64,000 nucleotides of DNA. Origin: Thiothrix sp. GTDB lineage: Bacteria; Pseudomonadota; Gammaproteobacteria; Thiotrichales; Thiotrichaceae. Below are positions 50,222 through 59,826 of this stretch, piece by piece (the first letter of the stretch is position 1; each line of letters begins with the position of its first letter). The stretch spans positions 18,443-82,442 of the forward strand of contig SSFA01000039.1 of NCBI GenBank assembly GCA_008015155.1. The letters are read 5' to 3'. A model generated the notes under the pieces. That model saw only the letters and a program-made list of their open reading frames with translations. It made no database searches and was not told where the DNA came from. Both the position numbers and the translations under genes were made by a program.

Positions 50222-51649
50222 ATGAAAATGACTAAAGGGATGCACCGCTCTATCGGTGTGCAGAATGCGATTTTTTATCTACTGTTTTTTGCAGTAGTGG
50301 GCCTACTTGCTTTTCTCAGCCGTGAGTTTCACTTTCAAGCGGATTGGACTTACGGCAGTCGCAATAGTTTAACGGCGGCAACACGTGCGCTACTAGAAAC
50401 AACTAATCAACCTTTAAAGTTTGTAGCTTATGTCCCAGAAGACGCAGCCTTGCAAGAACAGCTGCGTAAACTGATCGCTAAATACCAGCGGGTCAAGCCA
50501 GATATTAAATTGGAGTTTGTGAATCCTGATTTAGAACCAGTGCGTGCTAAGCAGGATGGCATTCAATATGCGGGGCAAATGGCAATTCACTTAGGTGAGC
50601 GTAGTGAAGTCGTTGAGCAAACAACTGAGCCGGTGATTGCTAACGCGATTCAACGGATGAGTCGCGGCGCAGAGCGTCTAGTGGTCTTTCTAGAGGGACA
50701 TGAAGAGCGTGAGCCTTTATCGGATAAGTCAACTGGCTTGAATCAGTTCTTAAGTACTTTAGAGCGGAGTGGCTTTAAAATACAGCCGCATAATTTGGTG
50801 CGTACTCAGTCGATTCCACACAATGCGCGTTTTCTAGTCATTGCTTCACCACAAAAAGATTTATTGCCAGGTGAAGTAGACATTATTAAAAATTATGTAG
50901 AGCAAGGCGGCAATTTACTCTGGTTGCAAGACCCAGGTGGCTTACATGGCTTAAAACCCTTGGCTGATGTCTTAGGCTTAAAAATCAGTGAAGGGACAGT
51001 GCTCGATGCGAATGAGCAGTTACATGCAGTGTTAGGCGTGACACATCCCGCCATTGTACCAGTGGTCGATTACGGGCAGTCAGCTATCGTTGAAAAATTC
51101 ACAGGCTCGCAAAGTTTATTTCCCTTTGCAACTATGGTGGAGCGTAATCCGGTCGAAGATAAGAATGCTTTAGCTTGGAACACACAAGAACTACTTACAA
51201 CCTTACCGAATAGTTGGCTAGAAACGGGGCCAATTGACGGTGCGGTAAGCTATGAAGAAGACAAGGGTGATGTGTTAGGGCCTATTGCTATTGGTTTCAC
51301 CTTGACGCGGTTACTGGAACAGCCTGAAAGCGCCTCAGCGGCAACCACTACCACAGTCGCTAATCCTCAACAAGAGCGTCAACAGCGAGTGGTCGTGATT
51401 GGTGATAGTGACTTTATGCTAAATAGTTCTATTGGGCAGGGGGTGAATTTAGATCTGGCGACTAATATTTTTAATTGGCTCAGTGCTGATGACAACTTAT
51501 TAAATATTCAAGTGAGTAATGCACCAGATACTCATTTTGCTATGGGCGAAACCGCGAGCTTTGTGTTGGCAAGTTTCTTCCTAATCGTTTTACCTTTGAG
51601 TTTAATTGCTTTTGGGTCTTTAATTTGGTTTAAACGGCGGAGACGCTAA
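50222..51649 (+). CDS. GldG-family auxiliary ABC transporter subunit
   Basis: This 475-residue protein has an N-terminal membrane helix at about 16-34, a large extracytoplasmic region (VFLEGHEEREPL near 154-165, WLQDPGG, IGDSDFMLN near 390-398) and a C-terminal helix at about 448-470. This is the layout of GldG proteins with the DUF4350-like glutamine-amidotransferase-like fold. It starts five bases after the permease gene. Its role in transport is not known, but it occurs regularly in this operon type. Confidence 0.85.
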   Translation: MKMTKGMHRSIGVQNAIFYLLFFAVVGLLAFLSREFHFQADWTYGSRNSLTAATRALLETTNQPLKFVAYVPEDAALQEQLRKLIAKYQRVKPDIKLEFVNPDLEPVRAKQDGIQYAGQMAIHLGERSEVVEQTTEPVIANAIQRMSRGAERLVVFLEGHEEREPLSDKSTGLNQFLSTLERSGFKIQPHNLVRTQSIPHNARFLVIASPQKDLLPGEVDIIKNYVEQGGNLLWLQDPGGLHGLKPLADVLGLKISEGTVLDANEQLHAVLGVTHPAIVPVVDYGQSAIVEKFTGSQSLFPFATMVERNPVEDKNALAWNTQELLTTLPNSWLETGPIDGAVSYEEDKGDVLGPIAIGFTLTRLLEQPESASAATTTTVANPQQERQQRVVVIGDSDFMLNSSIGQGVNLDLATNIFNWLSADDNLLNIQVSNAPDTHFAMGETASFVLASFFLIVLPLSLIAFGSLIWFKRRRR

Positions 51650-52483
51650 ATGATGACTCCTGTAACGCTGCGTCGTTTAGGCGTGAATCTAGGGTTGCTC
51701 GTTTTAGTGCTAGGCTTAGCTGGGCTAGTTTGGTGGCAGTTACAGCAAAAAGAGCAGGCTTTGCAAAGCGCACGAGTATTACCACTCAGCTTATCTGAAG
51801 TGAATTCAGTGGTGGTCGAAAGGAAGCAGGAGGGCATTGACTCTAAGCTAGTGCTTAAACGTGAGGGCGAGCAATGGCAATTAGTAGAACCACAACAATT
51901 GGCGGCCAATCCTGTCAAAGTCAGGCAATTATTTACTTTGCTTGATGAAAAAGTGGAGTCCACTTATCCGAGCGCGGGTAAAGATTTGAGTGCTTATGGC
52001 TTAAATCCTGCTGAGCTTAGCTTGAGTATTAATGGGCATCAACTGGTGTTTGGTCAGACTAATCCCGTTTCAAATAATCGCTATCTTCTCAATGCAGGGC
52101 AAATCCAATTAGTGAATGAGGCAGTCTACAGTTTACTGCAGGAGCCTTGGGTCAATTTTGTGGCTCTCCAATTAGTACCTGATGATTTTCAATTAAGTGC
52201 TGTTCAGCTTCCTAGTGGATTTGCCGAATTACCCCAATTAGTGAGTAACTGGAAAAATGCTGAGGCACTACGCATCGATAGTTTTGATCCCCAGAAGCTG
52301 ACAGCGGATCTACCGAAAGTCGTGTTAACGGGTAGCAGTGGAACTAGAGAGTTAGTCGTCGTGAATTTAAAAGAGGACATTGTCTTAGCAGATCCTGTCA
52401 AGCAGCTCACTTATGTCCTACCCATATCGCAAGCAGCTCAATTGTTTCCTGCAAAAACCAGTTTGGAACCAAGCACTAAATAG
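51650..52483 (+). CDS. DUF4340 membrane-anchored protein
   Basis: This 277-residue protein has one N-terminal membrane helix (about residues 13-29) and an extracytoplasmic region of repeated beta-strand units. Examples are LPLSLSEVNSVVVERKQ and LSAYGLNPAELSLSI, the D..-YGL..P pattern of DUF4340. It starts directly after the gldG-like stop codon (TAAATG), with two in-frame ATGs in tandem. It completes the four-gene exporter unit. Its function is unknown. Confidence 0.83.
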   Translation: MMTPVTLRRLGVNLGLLVLVLGLAGLVWWQLQQKEQALQSARVLPLSLSEVNSVVVERKQEGIDSKLVLKREGEQWQLVEPQQLAANPVKVRQLFTLLDEKVESTYPSAGKDLSAYGLNPAELSLSINGHQLVFGQTNPVSNNRYLLNAGQIQLVNEAVYSLLQEPWVNFVALQLVPDDFQLSAVQLPSGFAELPQLVSNWKNAEALRIDSFDPQKLTADLPKVVLTGSSGTRELVVVNLKEDIVLADPVKQLTYVLPISQAAQLFPAKTSLEPSTK

Positions 52484-52615
52484 TCTTACAGAAATCAGTC
52501 GTAGATTGTAACTATGCTTAATAATCCGTAAGATTCGGGATGAGTTTGTACCATACCCCGTTTAACAACAGCGAAGGGTGAGTTTAGCTAGTCAGTAGAG
52601 TTTAGCACTAACCTA

Positions 52616-52645
52616 TTGACTTTCAGCACAATTGCTTGATTTAAC
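52616..52645 (+). promoter_or_regulatory. Weak candidate promoter for the nqr operon
   Basis: TTGACT at 52616-52621 (five of six) is followed after 18 bases by TTTAAC at 52640-52645 (four of six), about 58 bases before nqrA. The 220-base region 52484-52703 holds nothing else I can name. Confidence 0.35.
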
Positions 52646-52703
52646 AAGGTCTATTCGGTCGTACTAGCTTGCTTACCACCGCTGCAATAATAAGGTAGTC
52701 CAC

Positions 52704-54044
52704 ATGAAAATCACCAAAGGTCTAGATATACCTATAGCTGGGCAACCAGTACAAAAAATCTATGATCATCCCAAACCGACTACTCTTGCTGTTCTAGGAC
52801 GCGATTTCCATGATCTAAAACCTTCTGTGCAGGTGAAAGAAGGCGATATCGTCAAAGCAGGGCAGGTTTTGTTTTCACACCGTAAATCGGAAGGTGTAAA
52901 CTTCACAGCCCCCTGTGCTGGAGTCGTAAAATCGATCAATCGGGGTGATAAACGCGCTCTCGTTTCTGTGGTGTTGCAAGCAGCTGCTGAGGAAGAGTTC
53001 ATTGACTTTGGTGCGCATCATCCAGAAGAGCTAGCACAATTAGATGAAACCACTATCCGCCAGAAGCTCCAAGATTCAGGTCAATGGATCAGTTTCCGAA
53101 CTCGGCCTTATAGTCATATTCCGAATGCTGATGCTAAGGCTAACGCCATTTTTGTGACAGCGATGGATACTCGGCCTTTGGCGGCTGATCCCAAAGTAGT
53201 GATCGCTGAATATGCAGAAGCCTTTCAACATGGTTTAACCGTATTATCCCGTCTAGCGCCTACCGTTTATGTCTGCCATGAGGCTGGCTATGAACCCCCT
53301 AAAGTAGCTAGTTCTAATGTACTCTACAAGCCCTTCTCGGGCGTGCATCCAGCGGGTTTGCCTGGTACCCATATTCATTTTTTGGAGCCTGCCAGTGAAC
53401 ACCGCTTTGTTTGGCATCTTAACTATCAAGATGTGATTGCCATTGGCAAATTATTTACGACTGGTAAGTTATTTGTAGAGCGTGTCATTGCCTTAGCAGG
53501 GCCTGCAGTGAAGCAGCCACGCTTGATTCGTACGCGTTTGGGTGCAAATACCGATAGTATTGTTAGTGGTGAGCTGATAACTGGGGGTTATCGAGTCATT
53601 TCTGGCTCAGTCCTTGGTGGACATACTGCTAAAGATGCGGGTGCTTATTTAGGGCGTTACGACTTACAAGTATCAGCAATTTCTGAAGAGCAAGATAGAG
53701 TCTTCCTCCATTGGCTGAATCCCTTGTTATCGCAGTATTCCATGATGCGGGTATTTCTAAAGCCCGGCTTAGCGCAGCAGCAGTTTTCGCTAACGAGTAC
53801 CCAAAATGGTAGCCATCGAGCAATGGTTCCCTTAGGTAATTATGAACAAGTAATGCCTTTAGATATTTTAGCGACTCAATTACTACGATCCTTACTGGTT
53901 CGTGACACCGTCATGGCGCAACAGCTAGGTGCTTTAGAATTGGATGAGGAGGATTTAGCTTTATGTACTTTCGTTTGTCATAGCAAATATGAGTATGGTT
54001 CCGCGTTACGCGATTGCTTACGCATGTTGGAAAGAGGGGAGTAA
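52704..54044 (+). CDS. nqrA: Na+-translocating NADH:quinone reductase subunit A
   Basis: This 446-residue peripheral subunit has the opening ITKGLDIPIAGQP, a biotinyl-lipoyl-like hairpin (VKEGDIVKAGQVLF) and the conserved later parts GLPGTHIHFLEPAS and ISGSVLGG. NqrA carries the quinone-binding role in the complex that couples NADH oxidation to Na+ export. It heads the complete operon nqrABCDEF-nqrM and is followed by nqrB after three bases. The length is normal. Confidence 0.96.
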   Translation: MKITKGLDIPIAGQPVQKIYDHPKPTTLAVLGRDFHDLKPSVQVKEGDIVKAGQVLFSHRKSEGVNFTAPCAGVVKSINRGDKRALVSVVLQAAAEEEFIDFGAHHPEELAQLDETTIRQKLQDSGQWISFRTRPYSHIPNADAKANAIFVTAMDTRPLAADPKVVIAEYAEAFQHGLTVLSRLAPTVYVCHEAGYEPPKVASSNVLYKPFSGVHPAGLPGTHIHFLEPASEHRFVWHLNYQDVIAIGKLFTTGKLFVERVIALAGPAVKQPRLIRTRLGANTDSIVSGELITGGYRVISGSVLGGHTAKDAGAYLGRYDLQVSAISEEQDRVFLHWLNPLLSQYSMMRVFLKPGLAQQQFSLTSTQNGSHRAMVPLGNYEQVMPLDILATQLLRSLLVRDTVMAQQLGALELDEEDLALCTFVCHSKYEYGSALRDCLRMLERGE

Positions 54045-54047
54045 AGG

Positions 54048-55280
54048 ATGATCAAGAATTTGCGTAAGTGGTTAGACCAGCGTGAGCCAGATTTTTTGCC
54101 GGGTGGAAAATACGAAAAATACTTTAGCTTGTATGAAATGGTGGATACGTTGTTATACAGTCCGCCCAATCGTACTACTAGTTCTCCGCATGTGCGTGAT
54201 GCTTTAGATTTAAAGCGGGTCATGGGCTATGTCTGGTTAGCAACTTTTCCTGTAATGTTCATGGCCTGCTATAACACCGGCTTGCAGGCGAATTTAGCAC
54301 TGCAATCGATGGGTTTAGAACAAGCAGAAGGTTGGCGCGGTGCAATTCAAAGCTTGTTTGGCTTTGACCCGAATAGCTTCTTTGACAATTTCTTTCACGG
54401 CCTGTTGTACTTTCTACCGATTTATATGACGACCTTTATTGTCGGCGGTATTGCGGAGGTTATCTTTGCTACTATCCGTGGGCACGAAGTGAATGAAGGT
54501 TTCTTTGTTACCTCTATCCTTTATACCTTAACCTTACCGCCTGGAACACCCTTATGGATGGTGGCTTTAGGTATTTTGTTTGGGGTCGTGATTGGTAAAG
54601 AAGTTTTCGGTGGAACTGGGAAAAACTTTATTAATCCTGCATTGGCCGGACGTGCTTTTCTTTTCTTTGCTTACCCTTCCTATATGTCGGGTGACACGGT
54701 TTGGGTGGCTGTAGATGGCTATTCAGGAGCTACTGCTTTAGCAACTGGTGCTGCCAGTGGTATGCAGGGGATTTATGCTAGTGGTCTTACCTGGTGGGAT
54801 GCCTTCATTGGTTTAGAGCCTGGTTCTTTAGGGGAAACTTCAGCCTTAGCGATTTTTATTGGTGGTGCGTTTCTGTTGTATACCGGGATTGCGAATTGGC
54901 GGATTGTTTCCGGGGTACTATTCGGCATGATTATGACCACTATCCTACTGAATACTATCGGTAGCGAGACTAATCCTATGTTCGCTATGCCTTGGTGGTG
55001 GCATTTAGTCTTAGGTGGTTTTGCCTTCGGTATGATGTTTATGGCGACCGATCCTGTAACAGCGGCTCATACCAATGCAGGTCGCTGGTGGTTTGGGGTC
55101 TTGATTGGTTTCATGGTGATTTTGATTCGGGTCGTCAATCCAGCTTTCCCTGAAGGCATGATGCTGGCTATTTTATTTGCCAATATGATTGCACCACTCA
55201 TGGATTATGTGGTCGTGAAAGTAAATATTCAGCGTCGTCTTAAACGGCAAAAAGCAGCAACTGGGGAGGTCAAAGCATGA
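54048..55280 (+). CDS. nqrB: Na+-translocating NADH:quinone reductase subunit B
   Basis: This 410-residue membrane subunit has many transmembrane helices. The FMN-attachment threonine is Thr229 in DGYSGATAL. Conserved GKEVFGGTGKNFINPALAGRA precedes it, and MATDPVTAAHT follows. NqrB binds a covalent FMN and riboflavin and forms part of the sodium pathway. Its stop overlaps nqrC by ATGA. Confidence 0.96.
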   Translation: MIKNLRKWLDQREPDFLPGGKYEKYFSLYEMVDTLLYSPPNRTTSSPHVRDALDLKRVMGYVWLATFPVMFMACYNTGLQANLALQSMGLEQAEGWRGAIQSLFGFDPNSFFDNFFHGLLYFLPIYMTTFIVGGIAEVIFATIRGHEVNEGFFVTSILYTLTLPPGTPLWMVALGILFGVVIGKEVFGGTGKNFINPALAGRAFLFFAYPSYMSGDTVWVAVDGYSGATALATGAASGMQGIYASGLTWWDAFIGLEPGSLGETSALAIFIGGAFLLYTGIANWRIVSGVLFGMIMTTILLNTIGSETNPMFAMPWWWHLVLGGFAFGMMFMATDPVTAAHTNAGRWWFGVLIGFMVILIRVVNPAFPEGMMLAILFANMIAPLMDYVVVKVNIQRRLKRQKAATGEVKA

Positions 55281-56080
55281 GCGTAATCAGTGATGTGTTA
55301 GCTTTACCCAATGACAGTCGAAAAAAGACTTATATTGTTGCCTTTGTCTTATGCTTAATTTGTTCGGTTGCTGTTTCTTCCGCTGCTGTGTTACTTAAAC
55401 CAGTGCAAGATAAAAATAAGCAGCTTGATAAGCAGCAGAATATTGTCGCTATTGCCGGTCTTGCTCAAGAGGGTGTGTCTGTCAATGAAGCCTTTAAGCA
55501 GGTAGAGGCCAAAGTGATTGATCTACAAACAGGTGAATATGTAGATAATATCGACCCTAAAACTTTCGATGCACGTGCTGCTGCAGTTGATCCTAAGCAG
55601 AATGTTGTGTTGACCAAAGAGCAGGACATTGCATCGATTAAACGTCGCGCCAAATATGCTACCGTTTACTTAGTGAAAGATGGGCAAGGACAGCTGCAAA
55701 AAATTATTCTACCTGTCTCAGGTTATGGCCTATGGTCGACCTTACATGGGTTTTTAGCTTTGCAAGCGGATGCTAATACCATTGTGGGTTTGGGTTTTTA
55801 TGAGCATGCTGAAACCCCTGGTTTAGGCGGTGAAATCGATAATCCCAATTGGAAAGCACAATGGGTTGGGAAAAAGTTATTCGATGAGCAAGGTCAAATT
55901 GCGATTCGAGTCACGAAGGCAGCAGTTCCTGATAGTGATCCGCGTGCTGTCTATGAGGTTGATGCTTTGTCCGGCGCGACTCTAACCAGTAATGGTGTGA
56001 ATAATTTAGTACATTTCTGGGTAGGCCCTGATGGCTTTGGCCCTTATCTACAAAAATTACGTCAAGGAGGTGGAGCATGA
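55277..56080 (+). CDS. nqrC: Na+-translocating NADH:quinone reductase subunit C
   Basis: This 267-residue protein has one N-terminal membrane helix and an extracytoplasmic FMN-binding domain. The covalent FMN site is Thr235 in DALSGATLTSNGV. Upstream conserved segments include GYGLWSTLHGF and YEHAETPGLGGEID. The same SGAT motif in NqrB and NqrC is modified by the flavin transferase ApbE, which is not encoded in this window. It overlaps nqrB and nqrD by four bases each. Confidence 0.96.
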   Translation: MSVISDVLALPNDSRKKTYIVAFVLCLICSVAVSSAAVLLKPVQDKNKQLDKQQNIVAIAGLAQEGVSVNEAFKQVEAKVIDLQTGEYVDNIDPKTFDARAAAVDPKQNVVLTKEQDIASIKRRAKYATVYLVKDGQGQLQKIILPVSGYGLWSTLHGFLALQADANTIVGLGFYEHAETPGLGGEIDNPNWKAQWVGKKLFDEQGQIAIRVTKAAVPDSDPRAVYEVDALSGATLTSNGVNNLVHFWVGPDGFGPYLQKLRQGGGA

Positions 56081-56739
56081 CTACCGAAACTCGTAAGGTT
56101 CTGCTAGGGCCTTTATTTGACAATAATCCTATCACTTTACAGATACTTGGGATTTGCTCGGCACTAGCGGTGACGAGTTCAATGAATACAGCGCTTTTGA
56201 TGTCGCTCAGTCTGACTTTAGTGGTTGCGTTTTCTAATATGTTTATTAGTACAGTACGCAATCACATACCGAGTAGTATTCGGATTATTGTGCAAATGAC
56301 CATCATTGCATCTTTGGTTATTGTGGTTGATCAAATTTTGCGTGCTTATGCATTCGATACTTCCAAGCGTCTGTCAGTGTTTGTCGGTCTGATTATTACC
56401 AACTGTATTGTCATGGGACGGGCTGAGGCCTTTGCTATGCAAAACCCTCCAGGTATTAGTTTCCTTGATGGCATTGGCAATGGCTTGGGTTATAGCCTGA
56501 TTTTGATGTCCGTTGCTTTTATCCGCGAGTTATTTGGATCCGGCTCTTTATTTGGACTCCAAATTATTCCCTTACTAAAAGACGGCGGTTGGTATGTGCC
56601 GAATGGCTTATTACTCTTACCTCCTAGTGCCTTTTTCCTGATTGGCATCTTGATTTGGATTTTACGCACCAAAAAGCCAGAGCAGCGTGAAGCCGCCGAG
56701 TTTAGAATTCACGAACCTGCCAAAGGGGAGTATCACTAA
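56077..56739 (+). CDS. nqrD: Na+-translocating NADH:quinone reductase subunit D
   Basis: This 220-residue membrane protein has six helices. The TNCIVMGRAEAFA segment holds one of the conserved cysteines of the intramembrane iron site shared with NqrE. The NQR-type opening LLGPLFDNNPITLQILGICSALAVT is diagnostic against the related RnfE. It overlaps nqrC by ATGA and ends two bases before nqrE. Confidence 0.95.
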   Translation: MTTETRKVLLGPLFDNNPITLQILGICSALAVTSSMNTALLMSLSLTLVVAFSNMFISTVRNHIPSSIRIIVQMTIIASLVIVVDQILRAYAFDTSKRLSVFVGLIITNCIVMGRAEAFAMQNPPGISFLDGIGNGLGYSLILMSVAFIRELFGSGSLFGLQIIPLLKDGGWYVPNGLLLLPPSAFFLIGILIWILRTKKPEQREAAEFRIHEPAKGEYH

Positions 56740-56741
56740 TC

Positions 56742-57338
56742 ATGGAAGGCTTATTGAGTTTATTTGTTAAATCAGTCTTCATTGAAAACATGGCACTCAC
56801 TTTCTTTCTGGGAATGTGTACGTTTATTGCCATTTCGAAAAAGATTGAAACTGCAATTGGTTTAGGCATCGCTGTGGTCGTTGTCCAAGCTATTACCTTG
56901 CCTGTGAATAATATTATTCTGAATGTTTTCCTTAAGGAAAACGCGCTCATTCAAGGTGTTGATTTACGCTTCTTGGGCTTAATTACTTACATCGCGGTCA
57001 TTGCTGCAATTGTACAAGTGCTAGAAATGACACTGGATAAATTTGCACCTGCCTTGCATCAAGCCTTAGGAATTTTCTTACCCCTCATTACCGTCAACTG
57101 TGCGATTTTAGGGGGTACTTTATTCATGGCTGAACGTGATTATACCTTTGTAGAAAGTGTCGTGTATGGCTTTGGTAGCGGTTTCAGTTGGATGTTAGCC
57201 ATCATTATTCTAGCGGGTGTGCGAGAACGCTTGAAATACAGTGATGTGCCAAAAGGTTTACAAGGCTTAGGAATTATTTTCATCACGGTTGGCCTGATGT
57301 CCCTTGGCTTTATGTCCTTCTCTGGCATCCAATTATAG
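56742..57338 (+). CDS. nqrE: Na+-translocating NADH:quinone reductase subunit E
   Basis: This 198-residue membrane protein has six helices and is pseudo-symmetric to NqrD. VNCAILGGTLFM contains the conserved cysteine paired with that of NqrD, and FFLGMCTFIAIS near residues 22-33 contains the second. The opening LLSLFVKSVFIENMALT is typical for NqrE. It is followed nine bases later by nqrF. Confidence 0.95.
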   Translation: MEGLLSLFVKSVFIENMALTFFLGMCTFIAISKKIETAIGLGIAVVVVQAITLPVNNIILNVFLKENALIQGVDLRFLGLITYIAVIAAIVQVLEMTLDKFAPALHQALGIFLPLITVNCAILGGTLFMAERDYTFVESVVYGFGSGFSWMLAIIILAGVRERLKYSDVPKGLQGLGIIFITVGLMSLGFMSFSGIQL

Positions 57339-57347
57339 GAGCTAAGC

Positions 57348-58565
57348 ATGTCTACTATTTTATTAGGCGTTGCCCTGTTTATCTTAATGATTGTAGGCCT
57401 AGTCTATGTCATCTTGTTGGCTCGCCAACGCCTAGTGGCTCAAGGCGACGTACACATTCTAGTGAATGGTGAAAAAGACTTGGTGGTAAGTCCAGGTGGT
57501 AAATTACTCGGTGCGCTTGCCGATAAAGGTCTTTTTGTATCCTCAGCCTGTGGGGGCGGTGGAACCTGTGGCCAATGTAGAGTCAAGGTACTAGAAGGGG
57601 GCGGTACTTTATTGCCCACTGAAGAAGGCCATATTAATCGTCGTGAAGCAGCTGCCTGTGAGCGCTTAGCTTGCCAAGTTGCAGTTAAGCAAAATATGAA
57701 GGTTGAAGTGCCGGATGATGTGTTTGGCGTGAAAAAATGGCTCTGTACTGTGCGTTCAAACGAGAACCGTGCCACTTTCATTAAAGAATTAGTTTTGGAT
57801 TTACCGCCGGGTGAGAAAATCAATTTTAGAGCTGGTGGCTACATTCAGATTGAATGCCCTCCTTATAGCCTAAAGTATTCAGAGTTCGATATTCCGGAAG
57901 AATACCGCGGGGACTGGGATCGCTTCAAAATGTGGGATATCACCTCACAAGTCACTGAACCGGTGATGCGCGCTTATTCGATGGCTAATTATCCAGAAGA
58001 AGATGAAGTGATTATGCTCAATGTGCGGATTGCTTCACCGCCCCCGGGCAAAAATGTGCCTGCTGGAAAAATGTCTTCTTATATCTTCAATTTGAAACCG
58101 GGCGATCAAGTGACCGTATCGGGCCCCTTTGGTGAGTTTTTTGCGCGTGAAACTAATAAAGAAATGATATTTATTGGTGGTGGTGCAGGTATGGCACCGA
58201 TGCGCTCACATATTTATGATCAGTTACGTCGCATCAAAACTAATCGCAAGATGACATTTTGGTATGGTGCACGTAGTTTGCGCGAAGCTTTCTATGTTGA
58301 GGAATTTGATCAATTAGCTGCTGAGAATCCTAATTTTACTTGGTTTATGGGCTTGTCTGATCCACTACCTGAGGATAATTGGCAAGGCTATACGGGCTTT
58401 ATTCACAATGTTTTATACGATAACTACTTGAAAGATCATCCAGCGCCCGAAGATTGTGAGTATTACCTATGCGGGCCACCCATGATGAACTCATCAGTGA
58501 CTAAGATGTTACTTGATCTTGGTGTGGAACCCGAGAATATTATGTTCGACGATTTCGGAGGCTAG
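57348..58565 (+). CDS. nqrF: Na+-translocating NADH:quinone reductase subunit F
   Basis: This 405-residue electron entry subunit has an N-terminal membrane helix (about 5-24). A plant-type 2Fe-2S domain carries Cys68, Cys74, Cys77 and Cys109. The FAD site is RAYSMANYPEE near 210, and the NADH site includes GGGAGMAPMRSH near 278 and the closing YLCGPPMMN. It oxidises NADH and passes electrons into the complex. It is full length and followed after two bases by nqrM. Confidence 0.97.
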   Translation: MSTILLGVALFILMIVGLVYVILLARQRLVAQGDVHILVNGEKDLVVSPGGKLLGALADKGLFVSSACGGGGTCGQCRVKVLEGGGTLLPTEEGHINRREAAACERLACQVAVKQNMKVEVPDDVFGVKKWLCTVRSNENRATFIKELVLDLPPGEKINFRAGGYIQIECPPYSLKYSEFDIPEEYRGDWDRFKMWDITSQVTEPVMRAYSMANYPEEDEVIMLNVRIASPPPGKNVPAGKMSSYIFNLKPGDQVTVSGPFGEFFARETNKEMIFIGGGAGMAPMRSHIYDQLRRIKTNRKMTFWYGARSLREAFYVEEFDQLAAENPNFTWFMGLSDPLPEDNWQGYTGFIHNVLYDNYLKDHPAPEDCEYYLCGPPMMNSSVTKMLLDLGVEPENIMFDDFGG

Positions 58566-58567
58566 CC

Positions 58568-58798
58568 ATGTTGGTATTTGTGATTGCCTTTGCGGTGTTT
58601 CTTGTAGCTTTTGCTGCGCTGTCTATTACTTGGTTTTTTAATCGAGAAACCATTAAGGGTAGCTGTGGCGGTTTAGCTAGTTTACTGGGTGACGAGGGTA
58701 AACAATGTGGCTGCAAGAAACCCTGTGAAAAGCGCCTGAAGCAGCTTGAACAAGCAGCGCAGGGTGTTAGCGAAACTAGAATTGACTTTAAAGCTTAA
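58568..58798 (+). CDS. nqrM: NqrM, Na+-NQR maturation factor
   Basis: This 76-residue protein has one membrane helix (residues 3-24) and then a small cysteine-rich tail (SCGG, then CGCKKPC; four conserved cysteines). NqrM is known to be needed for insertion of the iron between NqrD and NqrE. The position right behind nqrF is the usual one. It is 13 bases before mutM, which may be co-transcribed. Confidence 0.92.
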   Translation: MLVFVIAFAVFLVAFAALSITWFFNRETIKGSCGGLASLLGDEGKQCGCKKPCEKRLKQLEQAAQGVSETRIDFKA

Positions 58799-58811
58799 GC
58801 TCCACAATTAG

Positions 58812-59624
58812 ATGCCAGAATTACCGGAGGTTGAAACTACCCGTCGTGGTATCGAGCCCTATTTACTGGGGCAACGTATCCAAAGTTTTACTGTCCGCCA
58901 GTCTAAGTTACGTTGGCCAGTTTCTTCAGAACTAGAACAATTGAATGGCGCAAGGATTGAGGCAGTGCGGCGTCGTGGTAAGTATCTTCTATTAGAAACG
59001 CTGCATGGTACTGCCTTAATGCATCTAGGTATGTCTGGTAGCTTACGTATTTGTGCTGCAGACTTAGCCGCCGAAAAGCATGATCATGTGGACTTAATAC
59101 TCGATAGTGGCCTAGCTTTGCGTCTACGTGACCCGCGTCGGTTTGGTGCAGTCCTCTGGGCTGGCTGTGGTGAATTGCATCCTTTGCTAGCAAATCTAGG
59201 TGTTGAGCCACTGACGGATGAGTTTACTCCTGAGTATTTACTAGCGCGTGCTCAAGGTCGGCAAGTTAGTATTAAAGAGTTCATAATGAATTCGCATGTG
59301 GTCGTTGGAGTTGGCAATATTTACGCGAACGAAGCTCTATTTATAGCGGGCATCCATCCTCGCTGTGCTGCAGGTCAAGTGAGTCTAAACCAGCTGCAGA
59401 AGTTGGTGGTTGCCATTAAAACGGTCTTAAAGCGAGCTATTGAGCAGGGTGGGACTACTTTAAAAGATTTTGTGCGTGAAGATGGACAAGCAGGCTATTT
59501 TCAAATTGAATTACAGGTCTATGGACGAACGCAGCAAGCTTGCTACGCTTGTGGGAGCTTGATACAGCAAATTCGCCAAGGGCAACGCTCCACTTGGTAT
59601 TGCCCTCACTGTCAGCCTGAATAA
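58812..59624 (+). CDS. mutM: Formamidopyrimidine-DNA glycosylase
   Basis: This 270-residue base-excision repair enzyme removes 8-oxoguanine. The N-terminal catalytic proline and glutamate are in MPELPEVET. The conserved lysine loop is RRRGKYLLL near residue 57. The helix-two-turn-helix holds VVGVGNIYANEALF. A C-terminal zinc finger has two CxxC pairs (CYAC and CPHC). The length is standard. It follows nqrM closely and is convergent with a small membrane protein gene. Confidence 0.97.
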   Translation: MPELPEVETTRRGIEPYLLGQRIQSFTVRQSKLRWPVSSELEQLNGARIEAVRRRGKYLLLETLHGTALMHLGMSGSLRICAADLAAEKHDHVDLILDSGLALRLRDPRRFGAVLWAGCGELHPLLANLGVEPLTDEFTPEYLLARAQGRQVSIKEFIMNSHVVVGVGNIYANEALFIAGIHPRCAAGQVSLNQLQKLVVAIKTVLKRAIEQGGTTLKDFVREDGQAGYFQIELQVYGRTQQACYACGSLIQQIRQGQRSTWYCPHCQPE

Positions 59625-59626
59625 GC

Positions 59627-59824
59627 TTAGGCTGGAGAGTGTGGTTGGCGGTGTCTCGGTTTGGAATCAGCCATTTCCACAATTCCGCTGAGAGTTAACT
59701 CACGTAGTAATTGACGACGCACGCCGCGCTCAATACCTGCATCAATCCCAACTCGGTAAAAGACATAGCATGGAATGCCAATAACGATTAAGCCGATAAT
59801 AAAATCAATGACCATGTCCCACAT
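59627..59824 (-). CDS. Small single-helix membrane protein of unknown function
   Basis: This 65-residue protein starts at the ATG at 59824, which has AAGGGAG eight bases upstream; a TTG at 59827 gives a longer frame. One membrane helix spans about residues 4-24. A cytoplasmic tail follows with GIDAGIERGVRRQLLRELTL and a basic, His-rich end. The ribosome-binding site lies inside the 5' end of the divergent dusA, so the two start regions overlap. The good Shine-Dalgarno supports it as a real gene. No function can be assigned. Confidence 0.6.
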   Translation of the reverse strand: MWDMVIDFIIGLIVIGIPCYVFYRVGIDAGIERGVRRQLLRELTLSGIVEMADSKPRHRQPHSPA

Positions 59825-59826
59825 CA

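Noticed and set aside
57440..57823. Minus-strand open frame of 127 codons
   Set aside because: It is antisense to the 2Fe-2S domain of nqrF; no start signal and no domain.
52704..58798. Possible RNF complex instead of NQR
   Set aside because: Subunit order, lengths, the NqrA opening, the NqrF plant-type FeS domain and the nqrM gene all fit Na+-NQR; RNF has different A-G order and ferredoxin-like RnfB.
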